DNA from: Paenibacillus sp. 1_12
GTDB lineage: Bacteria > Bacillota > Bacilli > Paenibacillales > NBRC-103111
DNA: 64,000 nt
Assembly (NCBI RefSeq): GCF_900114475.1
Contig: NZ_FOTE01000011.1
Coordinates: 1-64,000, forward strand
Reading direction: 5' to 3'
Positions 44,791-53,515 of the stretch are shown here, in pieces. The position numbers and the translations under genes are program-made. How positions within the stretch are numbered: the stretch's first letter is position 1; each line of letters opens with the position of its first letter. Below the pieces are notes generated by a model. It was not told the DNA's origin. It saw only the letters and a list, made by a program, of their open reading frames with translations, and ran no database searches.

Positions 44791-47106
44791 TCAGGCTACC
44801 TTTCTCATCGGTATGGTCACAGAGAGGTAGACTCCGCTTTCCATATCCTTTCTAATATTCAATTGTCCGTTTAAAGAAAGAATTCTGCTTCTCATTTGCT
44901 CCAACCCTGTTCCGGATGACCCGATCTCTCGGCTAGTTACCGACGGGGCTTGCAGCCCGATACCATCATCTTTATATACAAGCAGGAAGTTATTGCCTTC
45001 GGATGTTAAGGTGACACTGACTATAGAGGCAAGAGAGTGTTTTTTGGCATTATTCAATAGCTCCTGAACGATACGGAATACGTGTCTTTTGGCATCTAAA
45101 TCTCGATCTTCAATGGTATCGGCGCCTTTGGCAATGAACTCAAGCTGAAAAGGGCATACAGGAGCCTCGTGTTCTACGAGCTTGCGCAACGTTCCAATCA
45201 GTCCAATTTCATGAAGCAGATGCGGGTGCAGCTCAAAGCAGTTTTGGCGCAAGTTCGTATTGATAATTTCTACGTAATCCAGAATGCCTTTCATCTGCTC
45301 AATGTCTTCATGAGGAAACTCGGTTTTTTCGATCAAGGAAGCAAATCGCTTTTTGAGAAAAAACAAATCCTGCATCGTAGTATCGTGCAGATCAGTTGCA
45401 ATCCGCTTACGCTCGTCCTCCTGAAGCTCAAACATCAGTTTACGGAACCAGACCAAATCCTGCGCGGTCTGCTCACTAGGCATTTGTGAAGCCAACTGCT
45501 GCAATTTCATGTTTAACTTATGGATTAAATGCATATTTTCCAGACTAACGGCAAGATAAGAAATAATAAAATTCAACCACTGCATGTCTTCCTTGCTGAG
45601 AGCTGTGTTCGTTTTTTTATCGGTTACAATCAGATAGCTGGTGTACTCCTCATGACGGTTAATCTCGAAACGCAGTAAGGAAGGATGATCCCAAGCTTCC
45701 ATACCGACTGAGTCTTCCACAGCTGGCAAAGAGATAAGACCTTCTGTAACGGTTTCGACCCTGTCCTGATACTTGTAGACGATGGCGCCGCCAAATACCT
45801 GGAGTGTATTGACGATATCGATAAGAACCATATCTTTAAGCTCTCGAAAGCTGGAGATCGAACACAGATTGTTTGCAATTTTCTTCATGGCCCGATTTAA
45901 GTAATATTTGCGGGGAAATATAATGAACTCCAGCTTCGTCGTAAAATATTCAAATGAATATAAGGCAAAAGAAATAACTAAAATACTTGATATAAAACTA
46001 AATACCAAATGCTGTAACGTAACATGATGCTGAAAAATAAGAGCATGTACAATTAAGAGAACGAAACTTGGAATGACGGAAAGGGCCATATTCAATAAAA
46101 TACGACGCAGAACGAGATCGATATCGTACAGCTTTTTGGCTAGAATCAAATAGGCGAAGGATAAAGGGAAAAACAGCACGAACCACGATGTATATAAAGA
46201 ATTAACCCAATCATCACCAAATAACAATTGAGGTACAAAAGAAAGGATGGCGAATGGGGCAAAGGATATAAATAAAGATCCCCAAACGGTTTTAATGATA
46301 GTCGATAGATAAGGAGATTCCTTATTGTGCTTCCAATGGACGAATATCAAAAAAGTGAAGTTTAGTATCAAGCCAAGCAGGAAAAAAGCAATGATTGTTT
46401 TATCCAAAATCGAATACAAATAATGAGCAACGATGGGTATGTAAAAGGTATTCCTAACAACAAATATTATTAAAACACTGATATATAAGGGGCGCAGCAG
46501 GTTTGAAGAAAAGGACGTTTTGGCTTTTTCATTGAAAAATACAATTAAGAAGTGAAGAAAAACAATGGGCAGAGCCATCATTAATGTGTTAATACAAATT
46601 TTCCCCAATGTATCCCCACGCAGGGAAGCTCCTAAGCTTGCATAGATAAAACCAATATTTAAAAAAACCAAAGCTAGATAACGAGCAGAGAGTGAATATG
46701 GGGCTTTCAAATGCAGTAAAATAGCAAGGCATATAGCCATCAATTCAGCGAAAAAAGGAAAAATGTCTGTGCTGGGTGCTGCCTTAGCATTCACGGTAAA
46801 CTGTTCAAATTGCTCGCCGTCACGGGAGAGAATAAGCGTATCAGCCTGTTCGATGGATTTCCATTTTTGAATCGAAAAGTATTCATTTGGGTCTTGACCG
46901 TTTACACTTTTAACGATATCTCCAATTTGTACATTCATTTTCAGACTTGCACTATCTAACTCAAGTTTACGTATAACCCACTCACTCTTTTCGTTCTGCG
47001 CTAGCAAAATTCCGAGATACGAATATTGTAAAGTGATATAGGTAAACCATCCTTGTATGATAATAAGAGAGACTAGTGCGAGCCGGAAAAAAAATTTGTG
47101 TTCCAA
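44791..47106 (-). CDS. ComP-like multi-pass sensor histidine kinase
   Basis: 771 aa, against about 769 aa for B. subtilis ComP. A first membrane helix is followed by an extracytoplasmic PDZ-like segment (LKMNVQIGDIVKSVNGQDP, residues ~50-110), then about nine membrane helices (~115-390), a GAF-like linker and a HisKA_3 dimerisation helix with DERKRIATDLHDTTMQD (His ~574), then HATPase (QELLNNAKKH, DDGIGL, GTGLEQMRSRI). The start is TTG 47106 with AAGGGGG upstream. The divergent 70-aa gene at 47193 is the probable signal precursor. Confidence 0.88.
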   Translation of the reverse strand: MEHKFFFRLALVSLIIIQGWFTYITLQYSYLGILLAQNEKSEWVIRKLELDSASLKMNVQIGDIVKSVNGQDPNEYFSIQKWKSIEQADTLILSRDGEQFEQFTVNAKAAPSTDIFPFFAELMAICLAILLHLKAPYSLSARYLALVFLNIGFIYASLGASLRGDTLGKICINTLMMALPIVFLHFLIVFFNEKAKTSFSSNLLRPLYISVLIIFVVRNTFYIPIVAHYLYSILDKTIIAFFLLGLILNFTFLIFVHWKHNKESPYLSTIIKTVWGSLFISFAPFAILSFVPQLLFGDDWVNSLYTSWFVLFFPLSFAYLILAKKLYDIDLVLRRILLNMALSVIPSFVLLIVHALIFQHHVTLQHLVFSFISSILVISFALYSFEYFTTKLEFIIFPRKYYLNRAMKKIANNLCSISSFRELKDMVLIDIVNTLQVFGGAIVYKYQDRVETVTEGLISLPAVEDSVGMEAWDHPSLLRFEINRHEEYTSYLIVTDKKTNTALSKEDMQWLNFIISYLAVSLENMHLIHKLNMKLQQLASQMPSEQTAQDLVWFRKLMFELQEDERKRIATDLHDTTMQDLFFLKKRFASLIEKTEFPHEDIEQMKGILDYVEIINTNLRQNCFELHPHLLHEIGLIGTLRKLVEHEAPVCPFQLEFIAKGADTIEDRDLDAKRHVFRIVQELLNNAKKHSLASIVSVTLTSEGNNFLLVYKDDGIGLQAPSVTSREIGSSGTGLEQMRSRILSLNGQLNIRKDMESGVYLSVTIPMRKVA

Positions 47107-47137
47107 CCTACTTACCCCCTTGTTTTTTTTAGATTTC

Positions 47138-47146
47138 TGATATAAT
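47138..47146 (+). promoter_or_regulatory. extended -10 promoter of ComX-like gene
   Basis: TG-A-TATAAT at 47138-47146 is a perfect extended -10, 47 bp before the ComX-like ATG. The -35 (CTTGTT around 47119) is weak. AGGAGG-like GGAGG precedes the ATG. Confidence 0.6.
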
Positions 47147-47192
47147 AAAAATGTAACATTTGTAAAAAAAAGAAAAAAATGGAGGCGTTAAT

Positions 47193-47405
47193 ATGTCGAG
47201 TATTGCATATTCAACAGAATTACACCAAGTCGTTCGTAATTTGAAGCACTACGATTCGCGTGAACTTGCTAATTTTTTTAAAGACAGCAAATGGTTTGAG
47301 TCATTGTCGATTTCAGCAGAAGAAGCACAGGCTGTAGTCAAGTTATTTTCAAAATCCACCAAAGATTACATAAAAGCTACAACTGGCGTAGACGCCTGGG
47401 GTTAA
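47193..47405 (+). CDS. ComX-like pheromone precursor, 70 aa
   Basis: A small protein ending in Val-Asp-Ala-Trp-Gly. B. subtilis ComX (55 aa) ends in Arg-Gln-Trp-Gly-Asp, and its Trp is isoprenylated and exported as a peptide pheromone. The preceding helix here (SAEEAQAVVKLFSKSTKDYI) parallels the remembered ComX segment QETETIIKAYNDYYL. It has no signal peptide, as for ComX. It is divergent from the ComP-like kinase with 86 bp between starts. No comQ-type prenyltransferase gene is in the window. Function is inferred from position and C-terminus; it could be an unrelated kinase modulator. Terminator follows. Confidence 0.65.
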   Translation: MSSIAYSTELHQVVRNLKHYDSRELANFFKDSKWFESLSISAEEAQAVVKLFSKSTKDYIKATTGVDAWG

Positions 47406-47432
47406 GTTATTACTTAATTTTACCAAAACAAT

Positions 47433-47478
47433 AAGAGATTGTATATTAGGACTTCCCTATTATGCAGTCTCTTTTTAT
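47433..47478 (+). terminator. terminator after ComX-like gene
   Basis: AAGAGATTG / CAGTCTCTT (one G-U) with T5 tail, 28 bp after the stop. Confidence 0.75.
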
Positions 47479-47482
47479 GTTT

Positions 47483-47652
47483 TGTCGAGGGTCTAAAGAT
47501 GCAAATAACCTTGTATAGTATTGCAAACATTTTGTTTTTTTGTCGAAAGCTCCTTTGATGAATAGTAAGTAATAACAATATACAGTAAATTTTGTAAATA
47601 GAAAGATCTACGGGACTTTAGAACTATAAAAGATCGTATAGCTATTGTCGAA
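47483..47652 (+). promoter_or_regulatory. Spo0A-box cluster upstream of second chemoreceptor
   Basis: TGTCGAA at 47541-47547 and 47646-47652 are exact 0A boxes (TGNCGAA), and TGTCGAG at 47483-47489 is a near match. They lie 95-265 bp before the chemoreceptor start, so Spo0A control of motility or of the ComX-like region is possible. The rest of 47479-47746 holds no gene. Confidence 0.45.
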
Positions 47653-47746
47653 GTAGAAAAGAAGGTAAAATACCCAGGAATTTATATATGGAGATCGATC
47701 AAAGATCGAGCCTTACAAGAAAGAGAGAAAATCGGAGGATTTAGAG

Positions 47747-49486
47747 ATGAAGCTTACTCTGTTTAAAAAGTTGTTATTTAGTTTTATGCTTGTTCTATTG
47801 CTATTGTCCGTCATCAGCATAACAGCGATCATGAACATGGGCAGTATGGGAAATACCTCAAAAAAGACAACTGAGGTGGGACTGCCTAATGTCATTCTGC
47901 TGAGCAATCTAAATCATGATCTGATGGAGCTTGACGATCTTATTCTTCGTATTCAATTGAACATTGAGGACCGAAGAGGTGATCAGGAATTGGAGAGCAT
48001 TAATTCAAAGGAGATGACTCTATCCCAGCCTGAAAAGGCAAAAGCTAAGTTTGAGGAGATTCAGACGAAAGTACAATCCTTGGAGGGCATTGGCTCCAAA
48101 ACTGAGGATATCGGCCTTATCAAATATTTCAATGGTAATTGGAAAATATATGCTACTTCTTTCCCTTCACTATTGGCTGCGGTACAGAAGCATGGACAAG
48201 AAGGATTGGATTTGATTCAACAAACGAATCAGCAGGTGTCGATATGTACGATAGTCATCAATGAGCTGACCAAAAACAACCAGAAGTATGCGAATGAATG
48301 GGGCGAAGAAATGTATACCTCCTACCATTCGGGTGTTGTTTGGGTCATCGCATTAAGTATTCTTGCCATTTTGGTAGGCTTGGGCATATCCTTTTTAATT
48401 GCCCGCCATGTTTCTATACCGATAAGAGCGATGAGCTCTATTGCCAAAAAGGTATCTGAAGGAGATTTATCCGTCACCCATCTCACATTAATCCGACAGG
48501 ATGAAATCGGAGAGCTGGGCGCTGCCTTTGAACAAATGACGCAGCATACGCGCGAGATGATATTGAAAATAAATGAGCATGCAGAACTGGTAACCGCTTC
48601 GGCTGAACAGCTCCAAGCAAGCTCAGGAGAGATGCAAACCGCATCCCAGCACATCGCTCAAACCGTCAAGGACGTTGCTTCAGGCGCAGGCGAACAAACC
48701 CTTAGCATGGAGGAGACCTCACGATCCATGGAGGAGGTAGGGGCGGGAATCGGACGTCTGGCGGAGAATGCTTCTTCAATTGCCGAGACAGTCGAATCGT
48801 CCAGACAGCAAGCCGAGCATGGTGGTGCTTCCATTCAAAATGCGGTGGAGCAGATGGGCTCGATTAATGAATCAGTCGTTCAAACTGATCAAATCATCCA
48901 GCTGTTGGGACATAAATCGCAGCAAATCGGCGAAATTCTACATGCCATTCAGGATATTGCCCAGCAAACTAATCTGTTGGCGCTTAATGCGGCTATTGAG
49001 GCAGCGCGAGCTGGAGATCATGGGCTGGGATTTGCCGTTGTTGCAACTGAGGTTCGCAAGCTGGCCGAGCAATCCAGTCAGTCATCGGGCGAAATTGCAG
49101 CGCTGTTAGGCGAGATTCAATTCGGGATCGGGGATTCGGCTAATGCGATGTCCAAGGTCAAGGAAGAAGTATTAACGGGTATCGATCGGGTGCGCGAGAC
49201 GGAAATTAATTTTGATCATATCTTGCTTTCGACAACCCAGATTGCTTCACAGGTACAAGAAATGGCGGCGACCTCGGAACAAATGTCAGCAGGAGCTCAG
49301 CAAATTACGGCTTCCGTATTCCAGGTTGCAGAAATTGCGCGGAGATCCGCTTCGGCTTCAGAAGGTGTGGCTACTTCTGCGGAGCAGCAGCTTCAAGCGA
49401 CAGACGGTGTAAAAACCTCTGCGCAATCCTTATCCCAAATGACAGAAGAGCTGCACCTTCTTTTATCCCAGTTTAAGGTTTCTTAG
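47747..49486 (+). CDS. methyl-accepting chemotaxis protein
   Basis: 579 aa. Helix 1 (~8-30), extracellular sensor (~31-195), helix 2 (~198-220), HAMP, and a cytoplasmic signalling domain with hairpin tip [20 protein letters not shown] and [19 protein letters not shown]. Same subclass as the receptor at 36625, and both begin with a similar K-L-T-x-x-K-K-L segment. The sensor domain differs, implying another ligand. GGAGG at 47734 supports ATG 47747. A terminator follows. Confidence 0.95.
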   Translation: MKLTLFKKLLFSFMLVLLLLSVISITAIMNMGSMGNTSKKTTEVGLPNVILLSNLNHDLMELDDLILRIQLNIEDRRGDQELESINSKEMTLSQPEKAKAKFEEIQTKVQSLEGIGSKTEDIGLIKYFNGNWKIYATSFPSLLAAVQKHGQEGLDLIQQTNQQVSICTIVINELTKNNQKYANEWGEEMYTSYHSGVVWVIALSILAILVGLGISFLIARHVSIPIRAMSSIAKKVSEGDLSVTHLTLIRQDEIGELGAAFEQMTQHTREMILKINEHAELVTASAEQLQASSGEMQTASQHIAQTVKDVASGAGEQTLSMEETSRSMEEVGAGIGRLAENASSIAETVESSRQQAEHGGASIQNAVEQMGSINESVVQTDQIIQLLGHKSQQIGEILHAIQDIAQQTNLLALNAAIEAARAGDHGLGFAVVATEVRKLAEQSSQSSGEIAALLGEIQFGIGDSANAMSKVKEEVLTGIDRVRETEINFDHILLSTTQIASQVQEMAATSEQMSAGAQQITASVFQVAEIARRSASASEGVATSAEQQLQATDGVKTSAQSLSQMTEELHLLLSQFKVS

Positions 49487-49548
49487 GGGTAAATTCTTGT
49501 GTCCCATAAGGTGAATCTTAGATGATTCATTTCCAACGTACATGCAGA

Positions 49549-49595
49549 AGACCCTTCAAGACCACGCTATATGTGGAGCTGAAGGGCCTTTTTTT
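49549..49595 (+). terminator. terminator after second chemoreceptor
   Basis: CCCTTCA / TGAAGGG with inner CCAC / GTGG and a T7 tail. From 49596 to 49865 I see no supported gene. Confidence 0.85.
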
Positions 49596-49865
49596 ATGCA
49601 AATCGGTTGTAAACATAAGCCAGATCGAGTAGGTGGGTACCTGCGAACGGACAGCCTCACGAGGCTCACAGGTCAATATCCACTACGATTTCTACAGTAG
49701 CTAATTCAAGCGCATCCTGCAAACTTTAAGAGATCATGACCTCGCTTAGCTTCGGCAAATGGGTGAGTGCCTTAACGGGATTGTTGAACGGAGTGTTGGG
49801 GCTAGTTTGTCATAGGAAAAAATAATTGGGTTCGCAGTGCAGTGATTTCACGTAATGAAGCGTCT

Positions 49866-50444
49866 ATGCTTATGGAGAGGAGGGGGAGAACGATCACAGA
49901 AGAAACTAGATGGATAGAACGAATTGTGGCTGGCGACCATGAAGCTTTTCGCTTATTGATGGATAAATACAATACGTATCTGTTTCACGTTGTTTTTTCC
50001 GTCTTGCGATCGACTGCTGACGCTGAAGATGTAACCCAGGAAGTGCTGCTTAAAATTTATGCTTCTCTCCCTCAATACGAGCATAAAGGTTTGAAAACCT
50101 GGATGACCCGGATTGCCGTAAACAAAGCGATTGATTACAAGCGGGCATTAGAACGGAAACGGGAGCAGTTGACGGATCAATTAGAAGAGCTGATAACTGC
50201 CCAGAACAAAGAAACAACCGTAGAGGATGAGGTGCTGCATGCACAGCTTCAGCAGCGGGTAAGGGATTATTTGCACGAGATGCCGGATAATTACCGCCAA
50301 GTGGTGGTTGCCTTCTATATTGAGGATAAAAGCTATCAGGAAATTGCCACAGAGCAAGGTGTCGCTTTGAAAACGGTAGAGTCCAAGCTTTATCGGGCCA
50401 AGCAATGGATTCGCAAGCATTGGAAGGAGGATGAGCTGATATGA
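49866..50444 (+). CDS. ECF-type RNA polymerase sigma factor
   Basis: 192 aa from ATG 49866. Region 2 (STADAEDVTQEVLLKIYASLPQYEHKG, then LKTWMTRIAVNKAIDYKRALERKR) and region 4 (KSYQEIATEQGVALKTVESKLYRAKQWIRK) are intact. It belongs to a different ECF subgroup from the 28-34 kb pair. Start uncertain: the GTG at 49842 and ATG 49866 lack good sites, while GAGGAGGGGG at 49875-49884 sits just before codons ITEETRW, so a non-standard or short start there cannot be excluded. The stop overlaps the next ATG (ATGA). Confidence 0.88.
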   Translation: MLMERRGRTITEETRWIERIVAGDHEAFRLLMDKYNTYLFHVVFSVLRSTADAEDVTQEVLLKIYASLPQYEHKGLKTWMTRIAVNKAIDYKRALERKREQLTDQLEELITAQNKETTVEDEVLHAQLQQRVRDYLHEMPDNYRQVVVAFYIEDKSYQEIATEQGVALKTVESKLYRAKQWIRKHWKEDELI

Positions 50445-50971
50445 AGCATTATACCGCTGAACAGTGGATGTTCTATGTAGAACAGGGTTTGATAGATGGG
50501 GAAAATCAACAGACGGAACAGCACCTTGTTGCTTGCGATTCATGTATGGAGCTATATATGCAAAGTCTTGAGCGGGCAGCGGACTCGTATCCTTCGCTCC
50601 CTGAGGAAGCGGCTCTGGCAGACCGGGTCATGCTCGTTATTGAAACCACAGATTCACGCAGCAATGCAGCCTCCCGAATAACTTCCACGGAAGGAGCGGG
50701 CTCCAACCTGAAGCAAATGAACTCATGGACGTGGATGAGATCTCCTCTATTCCACTATGCTGTTGCTGCAGTTATCACGCTCGTTCTGATGAGCTCTGGT
50801 GTATTTCAATCCATGACGGATCACCCAGCAGGAATAGATATGTCTTCCAATGGGGAGGCGCAAGCGGAAGTCGCTGAGGAGCCTGTATCGGTTTCCAAAA
50901 AACTAATGGACAAAACCATCATCGTGCTGGATTCCATTCAGCCTAAACAAGAAAAAGGGGGAAATCGTTAA
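50441..50971 (+). CDS. anti-sigma factor with zinc-binding motif
   Basis: 176 aa. His-x3-Cys-x2-Cys in EQHLVACDSCMEL (residues ~27-37) is the zinc-binding anti-sigma signature. One membrane helix lies at ~105-125 (FHYAVAAVITLVLMSSGVF), followed by a short exported tail. It restrains the sigma encoded just upstream; the four-base ATGA overlap gives coupled synthesis. The next gene starts at its last base (A of TAATG). Confidence 0.88.
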   Translation: MKHYTAEQWMFYVEQGLIDGENQQTEQHLVACDSCMELYMQSLERAADSYPSLPEEAALADRVMLVIETTDSRSNAASRITSTEGAGSNLKQMNSWTWMRSPLFHYAVAAVITLVLMSSGVFQSMTDHPAGIDMSSNGEAQAEVAEEPVSVSKKLMDKTIIVLDSIQPKQEKGGNR

Positions 50972-52095
50972 TGCCATCTAAACATCCGATAACCGCACTG
51001 CTGTTATGTTTAATTCCGGGACTTGGACATCTGTACATCAACAGGATCATCAGAGCATTTTTCTATGCAGCTTGTTTTTTTGGACCTTTACTAATAGTGT
51101 TTCTAGTCGTGGTCGCAGGAAAGGCGCATCGTTACGAAGGGCCGCTGATCTTCCTGCTCGTTGTCGCTCTTCTGGCATGTGCAATCAATATGCTGGATAT
51201 GCTAATCACCATATGGGGGGGCAAGGGGCCGTTCACAGCTATGGTCGGGCAGAGTACACAGAGCGCTGCTCAGGAGTCCAATTATTCAAGTGCCGCGCAA
51301 GTGTCCAATGGTGATAATGAACGTATATTTACCATATTGCTGTCGTTTATTCCGGGGCTTGGTCATTTGCAGCTGGGGATGATGCAGCGCGGACTTGCTT
51401 TTCTGATCGCTTTTTTTGGAGCTTTGACGATGATCGTATTTGTTGCTTCTGTCACAAACAGTGATCGATTCATCGTGTTTCTCGGGGTTTTGCCGATTAT
51501 CTGGTTGTACAGCTTGTTCGATTGCATTCAACAGTTGCACCGTAAGAGACAAGGTGAGCCACTGCTGGACCGGACGTTTCTGGACGATTTTCAAGAGAGC
51601 CGTGAGGACGGAAAGAGGAGTAAAGTGATTGCGACCTTCTTATCGATTGTTCCCGGAGTGGGACACTTGTATCTGGGCTTGCAAAAACGTGGGCTGCAGC
51701 TGATGATCGCTTTCTTTTTAAGTATCTATATCCTAGATGTGCTCAGACTTTCCATCTTTTTATTTCTGATTCCGATCCTCTGGTTTTATAGCTTTTTCGA
51801 TGCGCTGCAGCACATTTCCAAGCAGGGAAGGGAACCCTTAAGGGATGTCCCCATCGTGGATTGGCTGGTTAATCATCAGAAATGGGTAGGCTTGGTGCTG
51901 CTGGGACTTGGGCTTTACTACCTTACAGATGAAATGCTGCTTACTGAGTTGGATCGGTGGTTTCCTAAAGAGCGGATTTCCATATTATTTCATCGTTATT
52001 TTCAAACGGTAGTCGTCTCGATCCTGCTGATTGGCGGTGGCCTGCGGCTGCTCGCTGGAGGCAGCCGCAGACCGGCTGAGCCCAAGAAACGTTAA
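50971..52095 (+). CDS. multi-pass membrane protein with three repeated hairpins
   Basis: 374 aa. Three repeated modules begin LIPGLGHLYINR (residue ~14), FIPGLGHLQLGM (~127) and IVPGVGHLYLGL (~220), each followed by two membrane helices, like tandem TM2-type units. Two more helices and a basic tail end the protein. It is in the sigma/anti-sigma operon, so it is likely part of or controlled by that envelope-stress circuit; activity unknown. It converges with tadA, and their stop codons overlap. Confidence 0.75.
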   Translation: MPSKHPITALLLCLIPGLGHLYINRIIRAFFYAACFFGPLLIVFLVVVAGKAHRYEGPLIFLLVVALLACAINMLDMLITIWGGKGPFTAMVGQSTQSAAQESNYSSAAQVSNGDNERIFTILLSFIPGLGHLQLGMMQRGLAFLIAFFGALTMIVFVASVTNSDRFIVFLGVLPIIWLYSLFDCIQQLHRKRQGEPLLDRTFLDDFQESREDGKRSKVIATFLSIVPGVGHLYLGLQKRGLQLMIAFFLSIYILDVLRLSIFLFLIPILWFYSFFDALQHISKQGREPLRDVPIVDWLVNHQKWVGLVLLGLGLYYLTDEMLLTELDRWFPKERISILFHRYFQTVVVSILLIGGGLRLLAGGSRRPAEPKKR

Positions 52096-52553
52096 CTGCG
52101 CTTTGTACGCAGCTTGCGGAAAAATTGTGTTAGCAGCAGGCTGCATTCCTCTTGAAGAACGCCGCTTAGGACATCAACCTGATGGTTGAAGCGATCCTCC
52201 TGAAGCAAATTCATCAAGGTTCCTGCGCAGCCTGCTTTGGGGTCAACCGTACCGTAGATGACCTGTGGTATACGTGCCTGGACAATGGCCCCGGCACACA
52301 TGGGGCAAGGCTCCAAGGTGACATAAAGTTTACAGTCGAGCAATCGCCATGCCTGCAAATACTCACTAGCCTGCTTGATCGCAATCAGCTCTGCGTGCGC
52401 GAGCGGGTCCAGCGTGGATTCTCGAAGATTGTAGCCGCGGCCAATGATCTGATCCCGCCAAACGACAACAGCTCCGATAGGAACTTCAAGCAGTTCTTCA
52501 GCCTTACGTGCCTCATCAATAGCGGCTTGCATATATTCAATGTGCTCTTGCAT
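52092..52553 (-). CDS. tadA: tRNA-specific adenosine deaminase
   Basis: 153 aa. Deaminates A34 of tRNA-Arg(ACG) to inosine. The zinc-site motifs HAE (PLAHAELIAI) and PCPMC (LEPCPMCAGAI) are present, as is PIGAVVV near the N-terminus. ATG 52553 was chosen because GAGGTG lies upstream on the minus strand and the family starts here; the longer frame adds an unrelated N-terminus. Its 3' end overlaps the convergent membrane-protein gene by four bases. Confidence 0.95.
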   Translation of the reverse strand: MQEHIEYMQAAIDEARKAEELLEVPIGAVVVWRDQIIGRGYNLRESTLDPLAHAELIAIKQASEYLQAWRLLDCKLYVTLEPCPMCAGAIVQARIPQVIYGTVDPKAGCAGTLMNLLQEDRFNHQVDVLSGVLQEECSLLLTQFFRKLRTKRS

Positions 52554-52619
52554 CGAAAACACCTCACTTAGCGGCTTTAAATGGATAAATAGGGAACAAA
52601 CATTCGGTTGTGAACATGC

Positions 52620-52657
52620 TGTGGATAATTCTGTGGATAACCTAGTGGTTATCCACA
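52620..52657. promoter_or_regulatory. cluster of three DnaA boxes
   Basis: Perfect consensus boxes TGTGGATAA at 52620-52628 and 52632-52640, and TTATCCACA at 52649-52657, all within 38 bp, plus a partial TGTGGAAAT near 52674. It lies between tadA and the DCC-family gene. No dnaA or dnaN is near, so it is more likely a DnaA-titrating or regulatory cluster than oriC. Confidence 0.85.
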
Positions 52658-52696
52658 AGTTGCTTCAATAAGCTGTGGAAATGATTAAATAAACCA

Positions 52697-53134
52697 TCAG
52701 CCGATAAACTTGCTGCGAATCTCCGCGTTCGGAATCATGCAGCTGTCGTACTTGCCGAACCAACGGTACCTGCGCTTGGCAATGAAACGATAGAAGGTGT
52801 CTCTAATGGGTCGAGGCACTACTTTAAATACAGTGAGCACTCGCCAAGCACCGCCTAATCGGTTGCAAATTTGCAAAACCGCCGCCGAATGGGTGTAAAC
52901 GGAACTCCCTTCACAAAGTACAACGGAATCCAGTGAAGCGTCCTTCAATTGACCGGAGGCTAGCAGTTGGATGGCATAATCGGATTGCAGCGGGGCAAAG
53001 CGGAACTTATCGTGCTTGTCATGACGTAGAATAAATTGTACCCATCCATTGCAAAATCGGCAAACACCATCAAACAATACGATTGAATGCGTTTCCAGTG
53101 ATTGTTCGGGTTTTAGATCAATTTTTGCTGTCAT
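52697..53134 (-). CDS. DCC-family thiol-disulfide oxidoreductase (DUF393)
   Basis: 145 aa with the family's signature LFDGVCRFCNGWVQFILRHD (Asp-Gly-x-Cys-x-x-Cys) and the C-terminal FYRFIAKRRYRWFGKYDSC. A thioredoxin-like redox role is assumed for the family but poorly proven. No signal peptide. GGTG before the ATG at 53134. Transcribed toward the DnaA-box cluster and tadA. Confidence 0.88.
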   Translation of the reverse strand: MTAKIDLKPEQSLETHSIVLFDGVCRFCNGWVQFILRHDKHDKFRFAPLQSDYAIQLLASGQLKDASLDSVVLCEGSSVYTHSAAVLQICNRLGGAWRVLTVFKVVPRPIRDTFYRFIAKRRYRWFGKYDSCMIPNAEIRSKFIG

Positions 53135-53308
53135 GGCATCACCTTTCTCTTAATTTGGTGCATTATATCACATTTTTTCAAAAAACAAATGAATTTATTG
53201 TAAACTCCATGAAAATAACTTGCAGAGTTAAAATGGAGAACGTATAATAACAGCATACCTCATGTAGGTATTATGTCCTAAATTAATGTGATTTTTATTT
53301 CCAATAGA

Positions 53309-53395
53309 ACCCGTTGGCAAACTTGCTGAAAGGCTAGGACGCAAAGCTCAGGGTCTAAGGTTTCTTGCCTAAGAGACTATGACAGCCTGGCCGCC
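53309..53395 (+). ncRNA. cyclic di-GMP-I (GEMM) riboswitch
   Basis: Contains the GEMM core in order: GGCAAAC, GAAA, GGACGCAAAGC, a GGTCTAAGG segment, and ATGACAGCC-GG-GCCG at the 3' side. It lies ~120 nt before the PilZ gene on the same strand. GGCCGC (near 53389) could pair with GCGGCC (near 53450), giving a candidate expression platform. No classic terminator is visible, so control may be at translation. Confidence 0.88.
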
Positions 53396-53515
53396 GAAGA
53401 AGCTTTATATACGGTGCGCAGAGGCTGGTTTCCAGACATGATGTCGGAGAGCGGCCTTATTATTCATATTAGTATGGATCAGTATTAACAACAGATATAC
53501 AACGTGAGGAGTGGA

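Noticed and set aside
52620-52657. Chromosomal origin oriC
   Set aside because: Only three boxes, no adjacent AT-rich unwinding region and no dnaA/dnaN neighbours; more likely a DnaA titration or regulatory cluster.
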